Shown here piece after piece: positions 50,018 to 60,685 of a stretch of 64,000 nt of DNA. The stretch comes from Eutypa lata (lineage: Eukaryota > Ascomycota > Sordariomycetes > Xylariales > Diatrypaceae). How positions within the stretch are numbered: the first letter of the stretch is position 1; each line of letters begins with the position of its first letter. The notes under the pieces are model-generated. The model saw only the letters and a program-made list of their open reading frames with translations. It searched no databases and was not told where the DNA came from. The stretch is from assembly GCA_022661535.1 (NCBI GenBank), contig JAKULF010000004.1, positions 868,001 to 932,000 of the forward strand, written 5' to 3'. Position numbers and translations under genes: made by a program.

Positions 50018-50045
50018 CCATGAGGGGGACGACCATGAGGGGGAC
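50018..50045 (+). repeat. 15 bp tandem duplication
   Basis: The unit CCATGAGGGGGACGA is followed directly by a second copy of its first 13 bases. Confidence 0.85.
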
Positions 50046-51380
50046 ACCCACTGTAAAAAAGCTAGATTACAAGATAATCGCGGGGTGGTCTCGTGCGTGA
50101 TGACATGCATCACTTGCAACGCATCGCATAGATATGCTCGAGTTCGGGTATCCGTGCAGGAGCGGAGCGGGGGATTATGGCGACGGAGCTGGTACCTACT
50201 GGCTTGTCGCTCTAGTTAGCAGGCTATTACATACCTACTACTTACCCTAGGTCGGTAGGTACATATCTTCTAAGGCAGATGATGCAAACATGGGCACAGG
50301 AGATGGGTGTGGTAGTCTTGGCATCTTCGTTGAAGGCAAGCCTCAATTTACAGCGGCCGAAGTGTCAACTAAGCCCCATTAACAAGAACTTCGAGGCGTA
50401 CGTACACAGGTAAGACTGGGGCTGATGTCAGGCATGGCTGGCATGCAATTCCTCACCAATGTATCAAAGGTGGGATCTAGAACATAGAGAGAAGTTACCA
50501 GGTATTACGAGAGTGGAATTCGGGATTAAGAACAAGCAAAAAGAGCTTTCCACACATGGATCCCTAACACGGTAAGCGCCACGTAGCGCTACTGACCAAT
50601 AGAAAGTGGGTAGGAGCTTTTACTCCGGCAGTCACAATCCGATTTTGACCAGACAATACAAAAAAAGATAGTGAGTAAAGAAATGTGGCAGTGACTGTCT
50701 GCTGCAACCGCTCAATCCAATCGAGCGTGAGGTAGTGAGAAAACGACACCCAAACATTCCAAGGTTGCCTGTTTTAGAGATTGGCAGTTCTCCAGTTTCC
50801 CAGTCCGGGGTTTTCGAACGGTTGATGTGGTACATCCGTCATTGGTGGCGATTCTAACCAATCCGTACAACACGGTACACAGCTCCTTTATAGGGCTCAA
50901 GCCTGCTGGAATGAACTTCATACGAAAATATAAACGATAGCGAAAACCTCCCATTTCTCTCAGCATTCTCACTCCCAGTGCCATGATAGCTTTGCAGATT
51001 AAACCTCCGCGTCTCCTGTCCTCCTAGGGGCATTTCACATTCCAGAACCCCTGTCAAAGTTGGGCACAGAAGTCCAGTCAACTTCTGATGTGCGTTGAGC
51101 ACTACAGGAGTTGCCCAGTCTGCGGGAAACAATATCTCCTTTATGTCGCGTTTTGCAAAGATTACCATCCACCGCGAGTCCGCTGCCCTAACGGGGTTGC
51201 TCAGGAGGACGCAGAAATGATAGAAGGGAGATGTCCTAGCCCCGTTTGTCCTTATAATCACACGGGAGGCTGTGCCGTCAGTTGACAGGAAATAAAAGTG
51301 TTATCTTCCCGACAAATTCTTGCCGACAAATTCAATATTCCACCGCTTGCGAAGCAACATTTCAAGTTCCTACCGATCGA

Positions 51381-52615
51381 TCAGAGTCGCTCACCCCCAC
51401 TGCCAACCTCGAAAAATTGATCGATTCCCTGGTACTCTGGAACCTCGAAATCATACTTCTTCGCAATAGCCGGGGCGACGAAGCTACCAGTAAGTCAGTC
51501 ATGGGGAATGTTTTCTTACTGGGGGGAAACTACGAACCGTCCGCCGATAAAGTGGCGACCTTTAAAGTGCTTCACCAGCGGTTTTGGGGCCGTGAGGCTG
51601 ATGAGGAAGTCAGGGTGGAATGTACTACCAAGACCGGACTCTGGCGGCCCCGTTTCAATATTCCAAGAGGATGGGGCGTCAACGGAGGTTACTGGGAGCT
51701 TTGTCTCCTCGAGAGCCTTGATGACAGCAGGGAACGGCTCTCGAACCTCTCCGGAGAAGCTAAAGCCTGACAACACTCAGCCGAATGTCCCATTTCATGA
51801 CTTTTCAACGTCACCTACTTACCGAATATCGAATCGATGATGTGGTCTGTTGAGTTTACAGCTTTGGTGAAATCCTCGACAAACGGGACTTCAAGGTCCT
51901 CCAGCTGCTTAGAGAGTCGCTGCCATCACCGAGGGTCAGTCATACCCACGATTATACGAGAATATGAATCATTGAATGAATCATTGAATGAATCATGGGC
52001 CTATGATTGTCATGTATTCCGAGATACACAAACTACGGAAGCTTTGGGTGTAATAGAGGAGAAGGGGGGGTTTATGTACGGTATATTAATGAGGGGGAAG
52101 TAGGCGGACAGGACTAGATCTGGCCCGGCATAATTGGGTTCGAAGCTGGGCCATCCTTTACCGCCTGCAGGACAGAAATCTCAACTCGTTTGAAAGTGTG
52201 AAAAACATACCTGGTAAAGTTCATTCTTGCTACGCTTCGGATAGAACACGGAGGGCTGGTAGCCGTAATGTCTAAGATGGCGGGCCGCAACTAGCCCGTC
52301 TCCTCCTATTTACGATTCATGAGTAATGTTCGGTCGCAAGCTTCGACACTACGACATACCATTATTACCAGGACCACAGGCAACGAGAACTCGGTTGCCT
52401 TTGGTCGGCGGATGCACTCGGTAGACTACTTGAGATACGGAGAGTCCGGCAAGTTCCATGAGTTGGTCAATGGAAAAGGCACCGGTGCTCATAAGTTCTT
52501 TGTCCAGAGCAGTGGCAGCTGCCGCAGAGAGTGTCTAATTCATCATATACATTAGGACCTATTTCAACTTTACTATAAGAAGTCTTTTGACTACTAAACT
52601 TACCTTGAATGCCAT
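51381..52615 (-). CDS. NNR1: NAD(P)H-hydrate epimerase (YjeF N-terminal domain)
   Basis: Metabolite-repair enzyme that epimerises the damaged R form of NAD(P)HX so the partner dehydratase can restore NAD(P)H. Six exons, 52615-52604, 52534-52360, 52305-52211, 51919-51823, 51766-51538 and 51483-51381, give 236 residues, the normal length. Every junction falls in conserved sequence: MAFK joins [20 protein letters not shown] joins [10 protein letters not shown], and IIDSIFG joins [11 protein letters not shown]. Also seen are [18 protein letters not shown] and the GRHFIGGRF segment. The first exon has only 12 nt, an arrangement I believe is common for this gene in fungi. The third intron is unusually long (291 bp). 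The only long frame near its 3' part runs on the opposite strand and is spurious. Divergent to mitochondrial S16, 600 bp away. Confidence 0.93.
51966..51996 (+). repeat. 12 bp tandem repeat inside the epimerase intron
   Basis: Two and a half copies of GAATCATTGAAT within the 291 bp third intron of the epimerase gene. Confidence 0.85.
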
Positions 52616-53215
52616 ACTGAAGTGTCCTGCACAGATTCCAGGGAAATAAATTGGAAGATCAATGAAAAGTGAGGTGATTGTCTACTGGAGTTGCGTAAAC
52701 ATAGAATAATAGATAAGGGTAAACTACGAATACGGGGAAGGAGGCGAAATTGTATACTCTGGTTTTGCTGGGCTACACGGTCTAAATAAGTTAACCGTAT
52801 GCAGTAGCAACCTGCACTGACATCACTGGCGCCCCATCAAGTATGTAGGTACCTGTGCCGCTATGACCTCAAACTTAAGCAACAGCGGGAATGACTAAGC
52901 GAGTGGATACCTAGTGTGATCGAGGACAAGGGTCCCGGCTTGTCTCCACTAACACCTGAGCTGCTGAGCTTTCAGGTGCAGCCACAGCAGCCACAGCTGG
53001 AGATAGTGGGGATCCAGCTGGAGACGGGGACCTCCACGGGACCCGACCGGTGGATGCCCCATCTATTGGCCGGAGCGGAAGAAAACTGCTACCGCCCCAC
53101 TAAAGTTATTCTTGAGATGGAGCTTTCGTTGCAGTGGCAGCCCCGTGCTTCGTCAATTCAATATTTACGATCGATCGTCGTCACCGGCCTCAATTCCCAC
53201 ACGTACTACACAGCA
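52616..53215. promoter_or_regulatory. Shared promoter region of the epimerase and mitochondrial S16 genes
   Basis: The 600 bp between two divergent start codons must contain both promoters. No strong TATA box was found. An open frame in the right half runs into the S16 start but has no recognisable content and is probably leader sequence. Confidence 0.5.
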
Positions 53216-53797
53216 ATGGTGGTGAAGATACGATTAGCGCGCTTCGGGCGCAAGAACGCGCCTTTCTACAATATCGTCGTCGCTCAGGCAAGGTTGGTTA
53301 TATCCACCATCCCTTCCCCTCCAACAATTTACCCACCGACTCATCTCCCTACCTATCTACCTTTGGCTGTTCGAGCTTCAATGCAAAGCTCATGGCCCCC
53401 AGGAGTGATTAAGTTTTAACAAGTGCGTTTCCCACAGGACCGCGAGAAACAGCAGACCGCTCGAGGTTATCGGCACATACGACCCGATACCGAAGCCGGA
53501 CCCGTACGATGACTCGGGGCGCCTACACAAGGACATCAAGCTAGACACTATAAGGGCGAAGTACTGGGTTGGTGTCGGCGCGCAACCTACGGAAACAGTC
53601 TGGAGGTTGCTATCGATGGTGAGTGAGAGGAATTTGCCAATTCTAGCAAATGGTTACGAAGTGAAGAGATTCAACTGACACGGTACCAACACGCGCAGTT
53701 GGGCATTATGGAACCGAAATACAGAGATACGAAGCCGAGGGAGCCTCCCGCCTTGCCCGGTCAGCAGGTCCAGGCTGAGGCTAGCAGCTCGTCATGA
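53216..53797 (+). CDS. MRPS16: Mitochondrial ribosomal protein S16 (bS16m)
   Basis: Small-subunit protein of the mitochondrial ribosome. Three exons, 53216-53292, 53438-53618 and 53699-53797, with introns of 145 and 80 bp, encode 118 residues. The bS16 signature is clear: VVKIRLARFGRKNAPFYNIV at the N-terminus, RPLEVIGTYDP after the first intron, and AKYWVGVGAQPTETVWRLL before the second. The tail (about 33 residues, Pro/Ser-rich) is a fungal-type extension. The start is the ATG directly before the signature, as usual for S16. The first intron splits an Arg codon. An upstream extension in the same frame is unlikely to be translated. Confidence 0.95.
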
Positions 53798-54192
53798 TGG
53801 GCGGTCTCTTGGTGGTTTATGCGTCTTTGGGAATCAAAAGGTGCACGGTTTGAGCATGATATAAACGCATTAAAGGCGTTTTCGTTTTTTACATGATGAT
53901 GGGCATGTAGTATATATGGGCATGGGGATGAGACAAACCTACGCACATATACCACATCGTACGGATTGTGATGGGGCTGATTTTGAGGGGCGAGGTGAAC
54001 CCCCTAACATGCTCAAAATAGGCAACACAATTCCTTGTAAGATCTACAGAATGAGCAAGAGAGGAAAGAAGAAGAGAAAAACACACAAGAACAATTTCAA
54101 TCCCAACGCAACGTTGATTTCGTCAATCTAGTCTAAATACACGTACTTGCCTATGAACCGTTGAAAAACTCCTAACTTGACTCATGCAATAA
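53798..54192. other. Convergent 3' region
   Basis: About 395 bp between the stop of mitochondrial S16 and the stop of the carboxylase gene. No gene is seen. Confidence 0.5.
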
Positions 54193-56609
54193 TCACTCCG
54201 GCGCTTCCTCTTCGAACACTACCAATACGGTACCTGCTTTACATTTATCCTGATCATCAAGTTAGCAAGTGAAAACAGCATCGAGAAGGAAGTTTGTATA
54301 GAGATCAATTCAACTCACCCCCTCCTTATGAGCTAGTCGTTTTATGACGCCGTTCTGCGGTGACCGGATGACGGTTTCCATTTTCATAGACTCGATGCTA
54401 GCGGCGCGGTCAGTGTTTGGGTACAATATCAAGTTAATCAAAAAGCCCGGGGGGAGGGCAAGGATTTCAATGAAAGAAAAGAAACGGAAACGGAAAACCA
54501 GCTAGCTTACACCACAAGCGGCGTGCCCTTCACGACCTCGTCTCCCTCCTTGACCTCGTTCTTCAAGATCTTGCAGGGCATCGGCGCCACGACCGAGGCC
54601 GCCACCTCCTTGAGGCCCAGCGCCTTCTCGTACCAGGCCGGGTCGACCAGCGCCAGCTCCGTCTTGGCGCCGCGCTGGAACACGCTGATCTTGTGTCCGT
54701 TGTCCGGGTCCTGCACCACCGTCGTCTCTATTCGAGTGTCCGGGAAGAAAGTTACCAAGCTCTTCTTCGCCGTTTGCGCCTTCCCTTTGCCTACCACGGG
54801 GCTTGTCGGGGATGAGGCGATGTTCTCGAACACTTGGGTGTTATGCTCGCTGCCCTCGCCATCGCCTTTCCGAGTAACCCGCGCGTCGAAGAGCTGGTGC
54901 CCCTTCTGCACAACACTAACCTCGACAACGCTTCCTTCCTTCGCATCTAACGCATCAAGAGACTTAAACGCAAATTGCCGCTCGCTCCCCCAACTCTCAC
55001 CAAAACCAAGGCTCTCCCCATGTGGTCCATCTAGGGCCTGTTGTTGCCCTCCGGTGTGGTTATGAGATGCAACCAGCCCAAGCGCAGCCTGCACATAAAC
55101 CTCAGGCTCTACCACTGCCGGAGCAAACAGCTCGTCCTTCCACTTCTCGATGAACCCAGTCTCAACGTCGCCCTCGATGAAAGCAGGCGACCGGCACAGC
55201 CGCTTCAGGAACTCGATGTTCGTGCTGAGGCCCACGACCTCGTAGTCGCACAGTGCCAGCTCCAGCTTCCGGATCGCGGTCTCGCGGTCGGGGCCGCGCA
55301 CGATCAGCTTGGCGATCATGCCGTCGTAGGCCTCGGAGACGGTGTCGCCTTCCACGAACCCAGCGTCGATCCGCACATCCCCGTCCTCGTCTAGCAGGCC
55401 TGTTGTCCTGGGCGTCGCCAGGTGCACCAGCTTGCCCGAATCCGGGATGAATCCCCTCTCGGGGCTCTCCGCGTAGATGCGCGCCTCGATAGCCGCGCCG
55501 CGCTCGCGGATCCGCTCCTCGACCTCCCCCTGCGTCAGCGGCAGCCGCTCCCCCGCCGCGACGCGGAACTGCCACTCGACGAGGTCGGTGCCCGTGACCA
55601 TCTCGCTGACGGGGTGCTCGACCTGCAGCCGCGTGTTCATCTCCATGAAGAAGAACTCGCCGGTGTCCTTGTCCAGGATGAACTCGACCGTGCCGGCGCC
55701 GACGTAGCCCACGGCGAGCGCCGCGGTCCTCGCCTTGTCCCACAGGTCGAGCCGCGTCGCGGCGTCTAGGCCCGGCGCGGGAGACTCCTCCAGGATCTTC
55801 TGGTGCCGCCTCTGCACGCTGCAGTCGCGCTCGCCCAGCGCCACGCAGTTCCCGTGCCGGTCGGCGAAGACCTGGACCTCGACGTGGCGCGGGCGCACGA
55901 TGTACCGCTCCACCAGCATGACCTCGCCGCCGTCGCCGAACGAGGCCCGCGCCTCGGCCCGCGCGCTGCGCAGCTGCTGCACGAACTCGGGTTCCGACAG
56001 CACGATGCGCATGCCCTTGCCGCCTCCGCCCTTGACGCTCTTCAGCAGGACCGGAAAGCCGACCTGGTCGCGGGCGCGCGCGAGGAGCGCATCCTCGCCC
56101 TGCTCGGCGCCGTGGTACCCCGGCACGCAGGGCACCCCCGCCCGCGTCATGATCTCCTTGCTGCGCGCCTTGTCGCCCATGTCGGCCATGGCGGTGGCTG
56201 GGGGGCCCACGAACACGATGCCCGCTTCTTCGCACGAGCGCGCGAACGAGGCGTTCTCGGATAGGAACCCGTAGCCTGGGTGGAGGGCCTGGATGCCGCG
56301 CTGCTGGGCCAGACGCACGATGCGCTCCCCGTCTAGGTAGCCGGACGCGGCGGCGCCGAGGTTGATGGCATCGCGGGAGCAGGCGGCGTGCTGCGAGTGG
56401 GCGTCCGGGTCCGTGTAGAGTGTTGTTGTCCGGATCCCGAGACGGTGTGCTGTGCGGTGGATGCGGAGGGCGATCTCGCCGCGGTTCGCTATCAGGAGGG
56501 AGGTTATGGGTGTTACCTGCTGTGCTGTTGCTGATGCCGGGGAGGATTTTGTGCTGAGATGGCGGGGGATTGGAGGACGACGGAGATGTCTGGGCTTGAT
56601 GGACCTCAT
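54193..56609 (-). CDS. mccA: 3-methylcrotonyl-CoA carboxylase, alpha (biotin) subunit
   Basis: Mitochondrial leucine-degradation enzyme: the biotin carboxylase and biotin-carrier subunit. Three exons, 56609-54511, 54397-54319 and 54249-54193, encode 744 residues. A basic, Ser/Arg-rich presequence ([19 protein letters not shown]) fits mitochondrial import. The carboxylase domain begins [13 protein letters not shown] near residue 40 and includes [10 protein letters not shown], the glycine-rich KGGGGKGM loop and [14 protein letters not shown]. The biotinyl domain is completed only after splicing: ESMKMET carries Lys705. The 113 bp intron falls six codons before that lysine, and the last exon has just 19 codons. 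The size and motifs best fit MCC alpha; propionyl- or acetyl-CoA carboxylase are less likely (no carboxyltransferase domain). The coding region is markedly G+C-rich. Confidence 0.92.
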
Positions 56610-57070
56610 TTTGGAAGCTATCACCGTTTTTCTTCTTAGTCTATAGCGTTTCTGTCTGCCTCAATTGGTTTCAATGGAGGCTATGAAGGGAAATCTACAT
56701 TCTGTCTCGAGTCAAGAGAGATAGAAACGGGATATGTCAAGTGATCTTACTACGTAGCCAAGTAGCCGTGCCTATGGTAACCCGCATTCCACCGTGGAGG
56801 TCTGGGGTTGGAAGCCGATTATAAGCGGAGAAACCGTCGAAAGCCGACACGTTCCCCAGAACTATCCTGTAACTAGGAAGTTTGAATGTGGCCCAAGCTC
56901 CTATCGTTAGTCACCATAGCTGTTAACGCAACGTCATAGGCTGTCTCGCTGATCATCAACCCCACCATCCCACTTCCTCGCCAAAATCAACCTCACACGA
57001 CACGATAGCATTCGCGTATATAACCCCCTATCTACCTACATATCAGGAGATTTCAGAAGAGGAGGAGCTA
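56610..57070. promoter_or_regulatory. Shared promoter region of mccA and the PNPOx-like gene
   Basis: The 461 bp between two divergent ATGs. Both leaders must lie here. A TATATAACC-like run around 57018-57026 could serve the plus-strand gene; nothing more specific is visible. Confidence 0.45.
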
Positions 57071-58114
57071 ATGGATCAGATATCACTCAACTACGAGGCT
57101 TCGGCCGGCGACACCCACAAGCAGGTCGTGACGTCTCTGCCGCCGGAAGTCGTCCAATGTCTAGAGAACGCCCGTTTCGTACGTTTTTGATCGTGGGACG
57201 CCCACCGGCGACCCTCCTTCGTCATGATTGCTTCTCCGTGCCCTCCTTTTGTCTCTCTCTCTCTCTCTCGCTAATCATAACTGGGGATATTGAAAAGCTT
57301 CACCTTGCGACGTGCACCGACAACCAGCCGCATGTCGCGCTCATGAACTACACCTACCTCCCGTCGTCGCCGTACTCGTCCGCGCCTGTCATTGTCATGA
57401 CTACGAATCCTGCGTCTAAAAAGACCAACAATCTAGTAGCTAATCCGAATGTCTCGCTTCTGGTGCATGACTGTACGCTTTCCCCATCCCCCCCTTTTTT
57501 TTTGTTACATTCCCCCTGTCTCCCCAAGCTCTTATCTCTACCCCCTATACCCACCCTTCCCGATATACGACCATCATACAAGCGCAATCACGATATCGCA
57601 CATCACACGCATATACGCAACTGTATCATCTCAACCAATAACTTGATAATTGACAAAACACATAGGGGTATCCCACCGGCCCCCGACGCAAGGCCGCCGC
57701 CCATCCGGCGGCTCCCCCGGCCCCGAGCACCGGTCAAGCCTAGCCACATTACTTGCGAACCTGAACACGAGCGCGGTGTCGAGCATTAGCGCGACAATCA
57801 ACGGGACGGCGCAGCTCGTCGGCCGGGGGTCCGACGAGGAGCGCTTCTACCGGGACCAACACCTCGAGAACAACACCTTCGTCGACTCGGACCAGCCCTT
57901 CCAGCGCCAGCCTGAGAACGGAGACGGCGGAGACGGGGATCATAGGGAGCGCTTCGTAGCTGGTGAGGACGTTCGCGTCATCCTGGTGCACATCAGGGAT
58001 ATTCGGACGAGTGATTGGAAGGGCGGCGTGAGGGATTGGGTTTTGGTAACTACTGCTGCTGAGGGGGAAAGTGGTGCTGGTAGTGAAGCTCCCGCGGTTA
58101 ATGGCATTAGGTGA
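57071..58114 (+). CDS. Pyridoxamine 5'-phosphate oxidase-like flavoprotein
   Basis: Member of the FMN-binding split-barrel family related to PNPOx, similar in layout to the yeast YLR456W/YPR172W proteins, whose function is poorly known. Three exons, 57071-57178, 57298-57472 and 57666-58114, with introns of 119 and 193 bp, give 243 residues. Seen: CLENARF joined to LHLATCTDNQPHVALMNY (the strand pair lining the flavin), VIVMTTNPASKKTNNL, VSLLVHDW joined to VSHRPP, and the C-terminal VRVILVHI and DWKGGVRDW segments. The second intron has a stretch of Ts before its end, and the first has a long TC run (57252-57269). True PNPOx catalytic residues cannot be confirmed, so the substrate is left open. 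Divergent from mccA. Confidence 0.85.
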
Positions 58115-59385
58115 GGGAGAAACAGCCTGCCATTCAGAATTGATGTGACAAGCAGACCCTTGGGGACTATTCCTTGAACCGGGGGGCAGACTCGAGTATA
58201 CGATATAACTTACCCCTTAATTAATCAAAAGTTTAATCCTGTAGTCATCATAATCTCGTTCTTTAGGTACTTGAAGTCTACGTGCGACGTGATCAACGAA
58301 TAGGTAGAGGTGGATACTATCTCGATATTTGCGGGGCTATGAAAGACTCGGTGTCTACGAACTCGAAGATTACCTCCAAACTATATGCTACGTCAATACC
58401 TATATATAGGACAATAATATACAACTCTAGTACATACGACCATAGGATCTGGAGAACACGGGATCCCGTCCGCTCTCCCCTAGTTAAGCCAGATACCGTC
58501 GGATTAGTAGTTGGGTCGGTGACGACCAGCGAATCCCTGGTGTTGTATGTAGTTATATTTTTGTGTTTTTGCTTATTTCCATTTTTATCCAAATATATAT
58601 ATATATTAGGCCTCATCTTCCTTTGATATAAACTTATTTCTCCCCTTTTTCTACATGTCATAAGTTGTTCTTCCTACACATACCTCTGATATTGTACTAT
58701 TTATGCTCAGTGTTTATTGTATTACATTCATTTTTAATGGACCTTGTTATATCTGTTGGAGGGGTGTGCGATGAACGTGTCCTCTTCTGTCAAAGGATGT
58801 GGAGGATCCTAAAGAGTGGATAATTGTGATTTTCAGGTACACCGGAGGCTATAGTCAGACATGATCCCAGACTTTATTAAGTACAGCATCGCTAATTCCA
58901 TGTAGATAACCAGTGTTTACGTTATGCAAGGGCTGAATTATGTGGCAATGCATTTTGGGTTGCCTAACTCTATGTCACCCACTCAATGACCGGTCTCTAC
59001 CAAGCATCTATTAGAAGTCACATGTGTACATCGACATATTGTAAGTGTCCAATTAAGAGGAGAGCGTTCCTACTCGTATGCAAATCGCCATTCCCCCCCT
59101 CTTCCTCATCGTGTTAAGCGTTGACGGGCTACAGGTAATCGAGCTACGTTTTTGTAGCTCTAGAGGCTAGATACTTAAATTAATCTTTTAAAGCCACAGG
59201 CTAGGGAGAAGGTCCGAACATATATTCACGGTTATATGTATGTTTTATTCTTTTTTCTAATTTAAATAAATCTTTTTTCGTTTCGTCTTACATTCAAAGG
59301 CATCCTTACCCGGGGCAGGACTGAAGGAGTACAAAAACAATTAATACTTAATATTACCTACTAATAGAATTCTATATATGAAGCG
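58115..59385. other. Intergenic region
   Basis: About 1.3 kb, A+T-leaning, with short frames only. No gene is supported. Confidence 0.5.
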
Positions 59386-59775
59386 TCACCTTATTGTCGC
59401 CAAAGCATTTTTCGCTTGAGATGTTGCCCTTATCTTGACACGGGTTGGAAAGAACCAGTAGCCTTTGGCCCACTCCCCTCCATTTACCGACTGCAACACG
59501 AATTTCTGGCCAGGTTGTTCACACAAATAAAGGTACAATATTACTAACAGCAAAGACAGCGATGGCTGAGAATCGTAGAATATCCACAGCGGTCTCATCC
59601 CTTTCCAGCCGAGTAATAGGGCATGAGCTACATGACCGTCATCATCCACTATATAGAGTCCATGCGTGATCACGAGGTCTTTGACAGTAAGGTTGATGAA
59701 CTCGGCTAGTTGGCTTATGTCCTTGCTGAGTGGTCGGTCTCGTCTCTTGTTCTGAATACGCAGCTCATTTTTCAT
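59386..59775 (-). CDS. Hypothetical protein, possible gene or exon
   Basis: An open frame of 129 codons from ATG 59775 (MKNELRIQNKRR). Stretches such as LVITHGLYIVDDDGHVAHAL and GWKGMRPLWIFYDSQPSL look coding. The middle could hold an intron (a GTAATATT donor and a GGCCAG acceptor that would remove a hydrophobic LVILYLYLCEQ piece). I do not recognise the family. It might be the 3' part of a longer gene whose upstream exons I could not join. Confidence 0.35.
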   Translation of the reverse strand: MKNELRIQNKRRDRPLSKDISQLAEFINLTVKDLVITHGLYIVDDDGHVAHALLLGWKGMRPLWIFYDSQPSLSLLLVILYLYLCEQPGQKFVLQSVNGGEWAKGYWFFPTRVKIRATSQAKNALATIR

Positions 59776-60685
59776 AGAGCTCTCCTGTTGAAGCAGAAAA
59801 TGTTAGAATCTAGGGGAAACAATGAAAGCCTTCGATGCCCGTGTTTCACGACGCTTAATCACGGTGGAAAGGTCTACTTCAGAAATACAGGGCCTGTGAA
59901 ACATGCTGCGTTTCTTGAAGCGTGTTGGTTTGGACTCGTGGCTAAGCTAGAGCTTGCGCGGCTCGATCAACAATCCTTCCGCACTTGCTGTTGGCGCAAT
60001 AGATACCTTACTAACACCAAATTGCTCTTTGTAGAGTGGAAGAAAACAAGGATAGTGGCCATGGCTTAGGCTTAGGATATGGGAATAGCAAGCTAGGAAG
60101 CTGTGTGTGTGGAATGAATAAGATGGTAGATAATCTGCTAAGGCCTTATATAATGACGATTGCATTTCCAGGGGTAAAGGGGATAGTGTAGAAGGGAGGA
60201 TATACGAATATAATGGCAATGATACTTTTAAAAGTTGGATTTATATTATATATATCTACTAAGACACCATTGAACCATTTTGAATGACCATTTATCAATC
60301 ATGTTAAACGATGACCGTAAAAGACTACAACTAATTTCCTCTCGCTTCAACTACATAGTAAAACAAGTTAGGTCTTTAATATTGTCCTAGTAACATTGCC
60401 GTTACAGGTAAGGCAAATTGAAATTGAACAGGTTTGAAGGACCTTATCACGTACCTACTCAATTGATATTGATGCTTGTTGGTAGGATTGAACAGAGTTG
60501 AAGAGGATTGAAACAATAATTAAGGTTAACAGCTTTGCGGGAACTAATCATAATGCATCCTAGCTCGCTGCGGCCCCTTGAACAGCACCTCAGAGCTTTA
60601 CGGTTAATTTCGAGGAATGTCAGCGCAAAAATGTCCTGGAGACATAATAATTAAATACACTTAAAGATCATAATCGAAATTCCCG
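59776..60685. other. Intergenic region
   Basis: About 900 bp between the hypothetical frame and the third P450; no supported feature. Confidence 0.5.

Larger units (their letters stand above)
45412..51380. other. Six-kilobase region without a supported gene
   Basis: Short frames only, none with a recognisable domain or convincing splice pattern. Frames near 47370-47645 (plus) and 50854-51261 (minus) have a somewhat protein-like composition but no motif. Two short tandem repeats are listed separately. It may contain decayed genes or non-coding transcripts. Confidence 0.5.

Noticed and set aside
51282..51770. 162-codon plus-strand frame
   Set aside because: It overlaps, in antisense, exons of the NAD(P)HX epimerase, whose minus-strand protein motifs and splice sites are unmistakable.
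52916..53419. 167-codon plus-strand frame starting upstream of mitochondrial S16
   Set aside because: It includes the S16 first exon but starts from a non-ATG codon and reads through the first intron; S16 proteins begin at the MVVKIRLARFG methionine.
55162..56235. 357-codon frame on the minus strand and several long plus-strand frames over the carboxylase
   Set aside because: Arg/Gly/Ala-rich shadow frames caused by the high G+C content of mccA; no domain signatures.
57252..57269. TC dinucleotide run as a regulatory element
   Set aside because: It lies inside the first intron of the PNPOx-like gene and is most simply a microsatellite or polypyrimidine stretch.
58282..58626. 114-codon frame on each strand in the intergenic region right of the PNPOx-like gene
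   Set aside because: Both strands are open mainly through local composition; no motif and no splice-supported structure.
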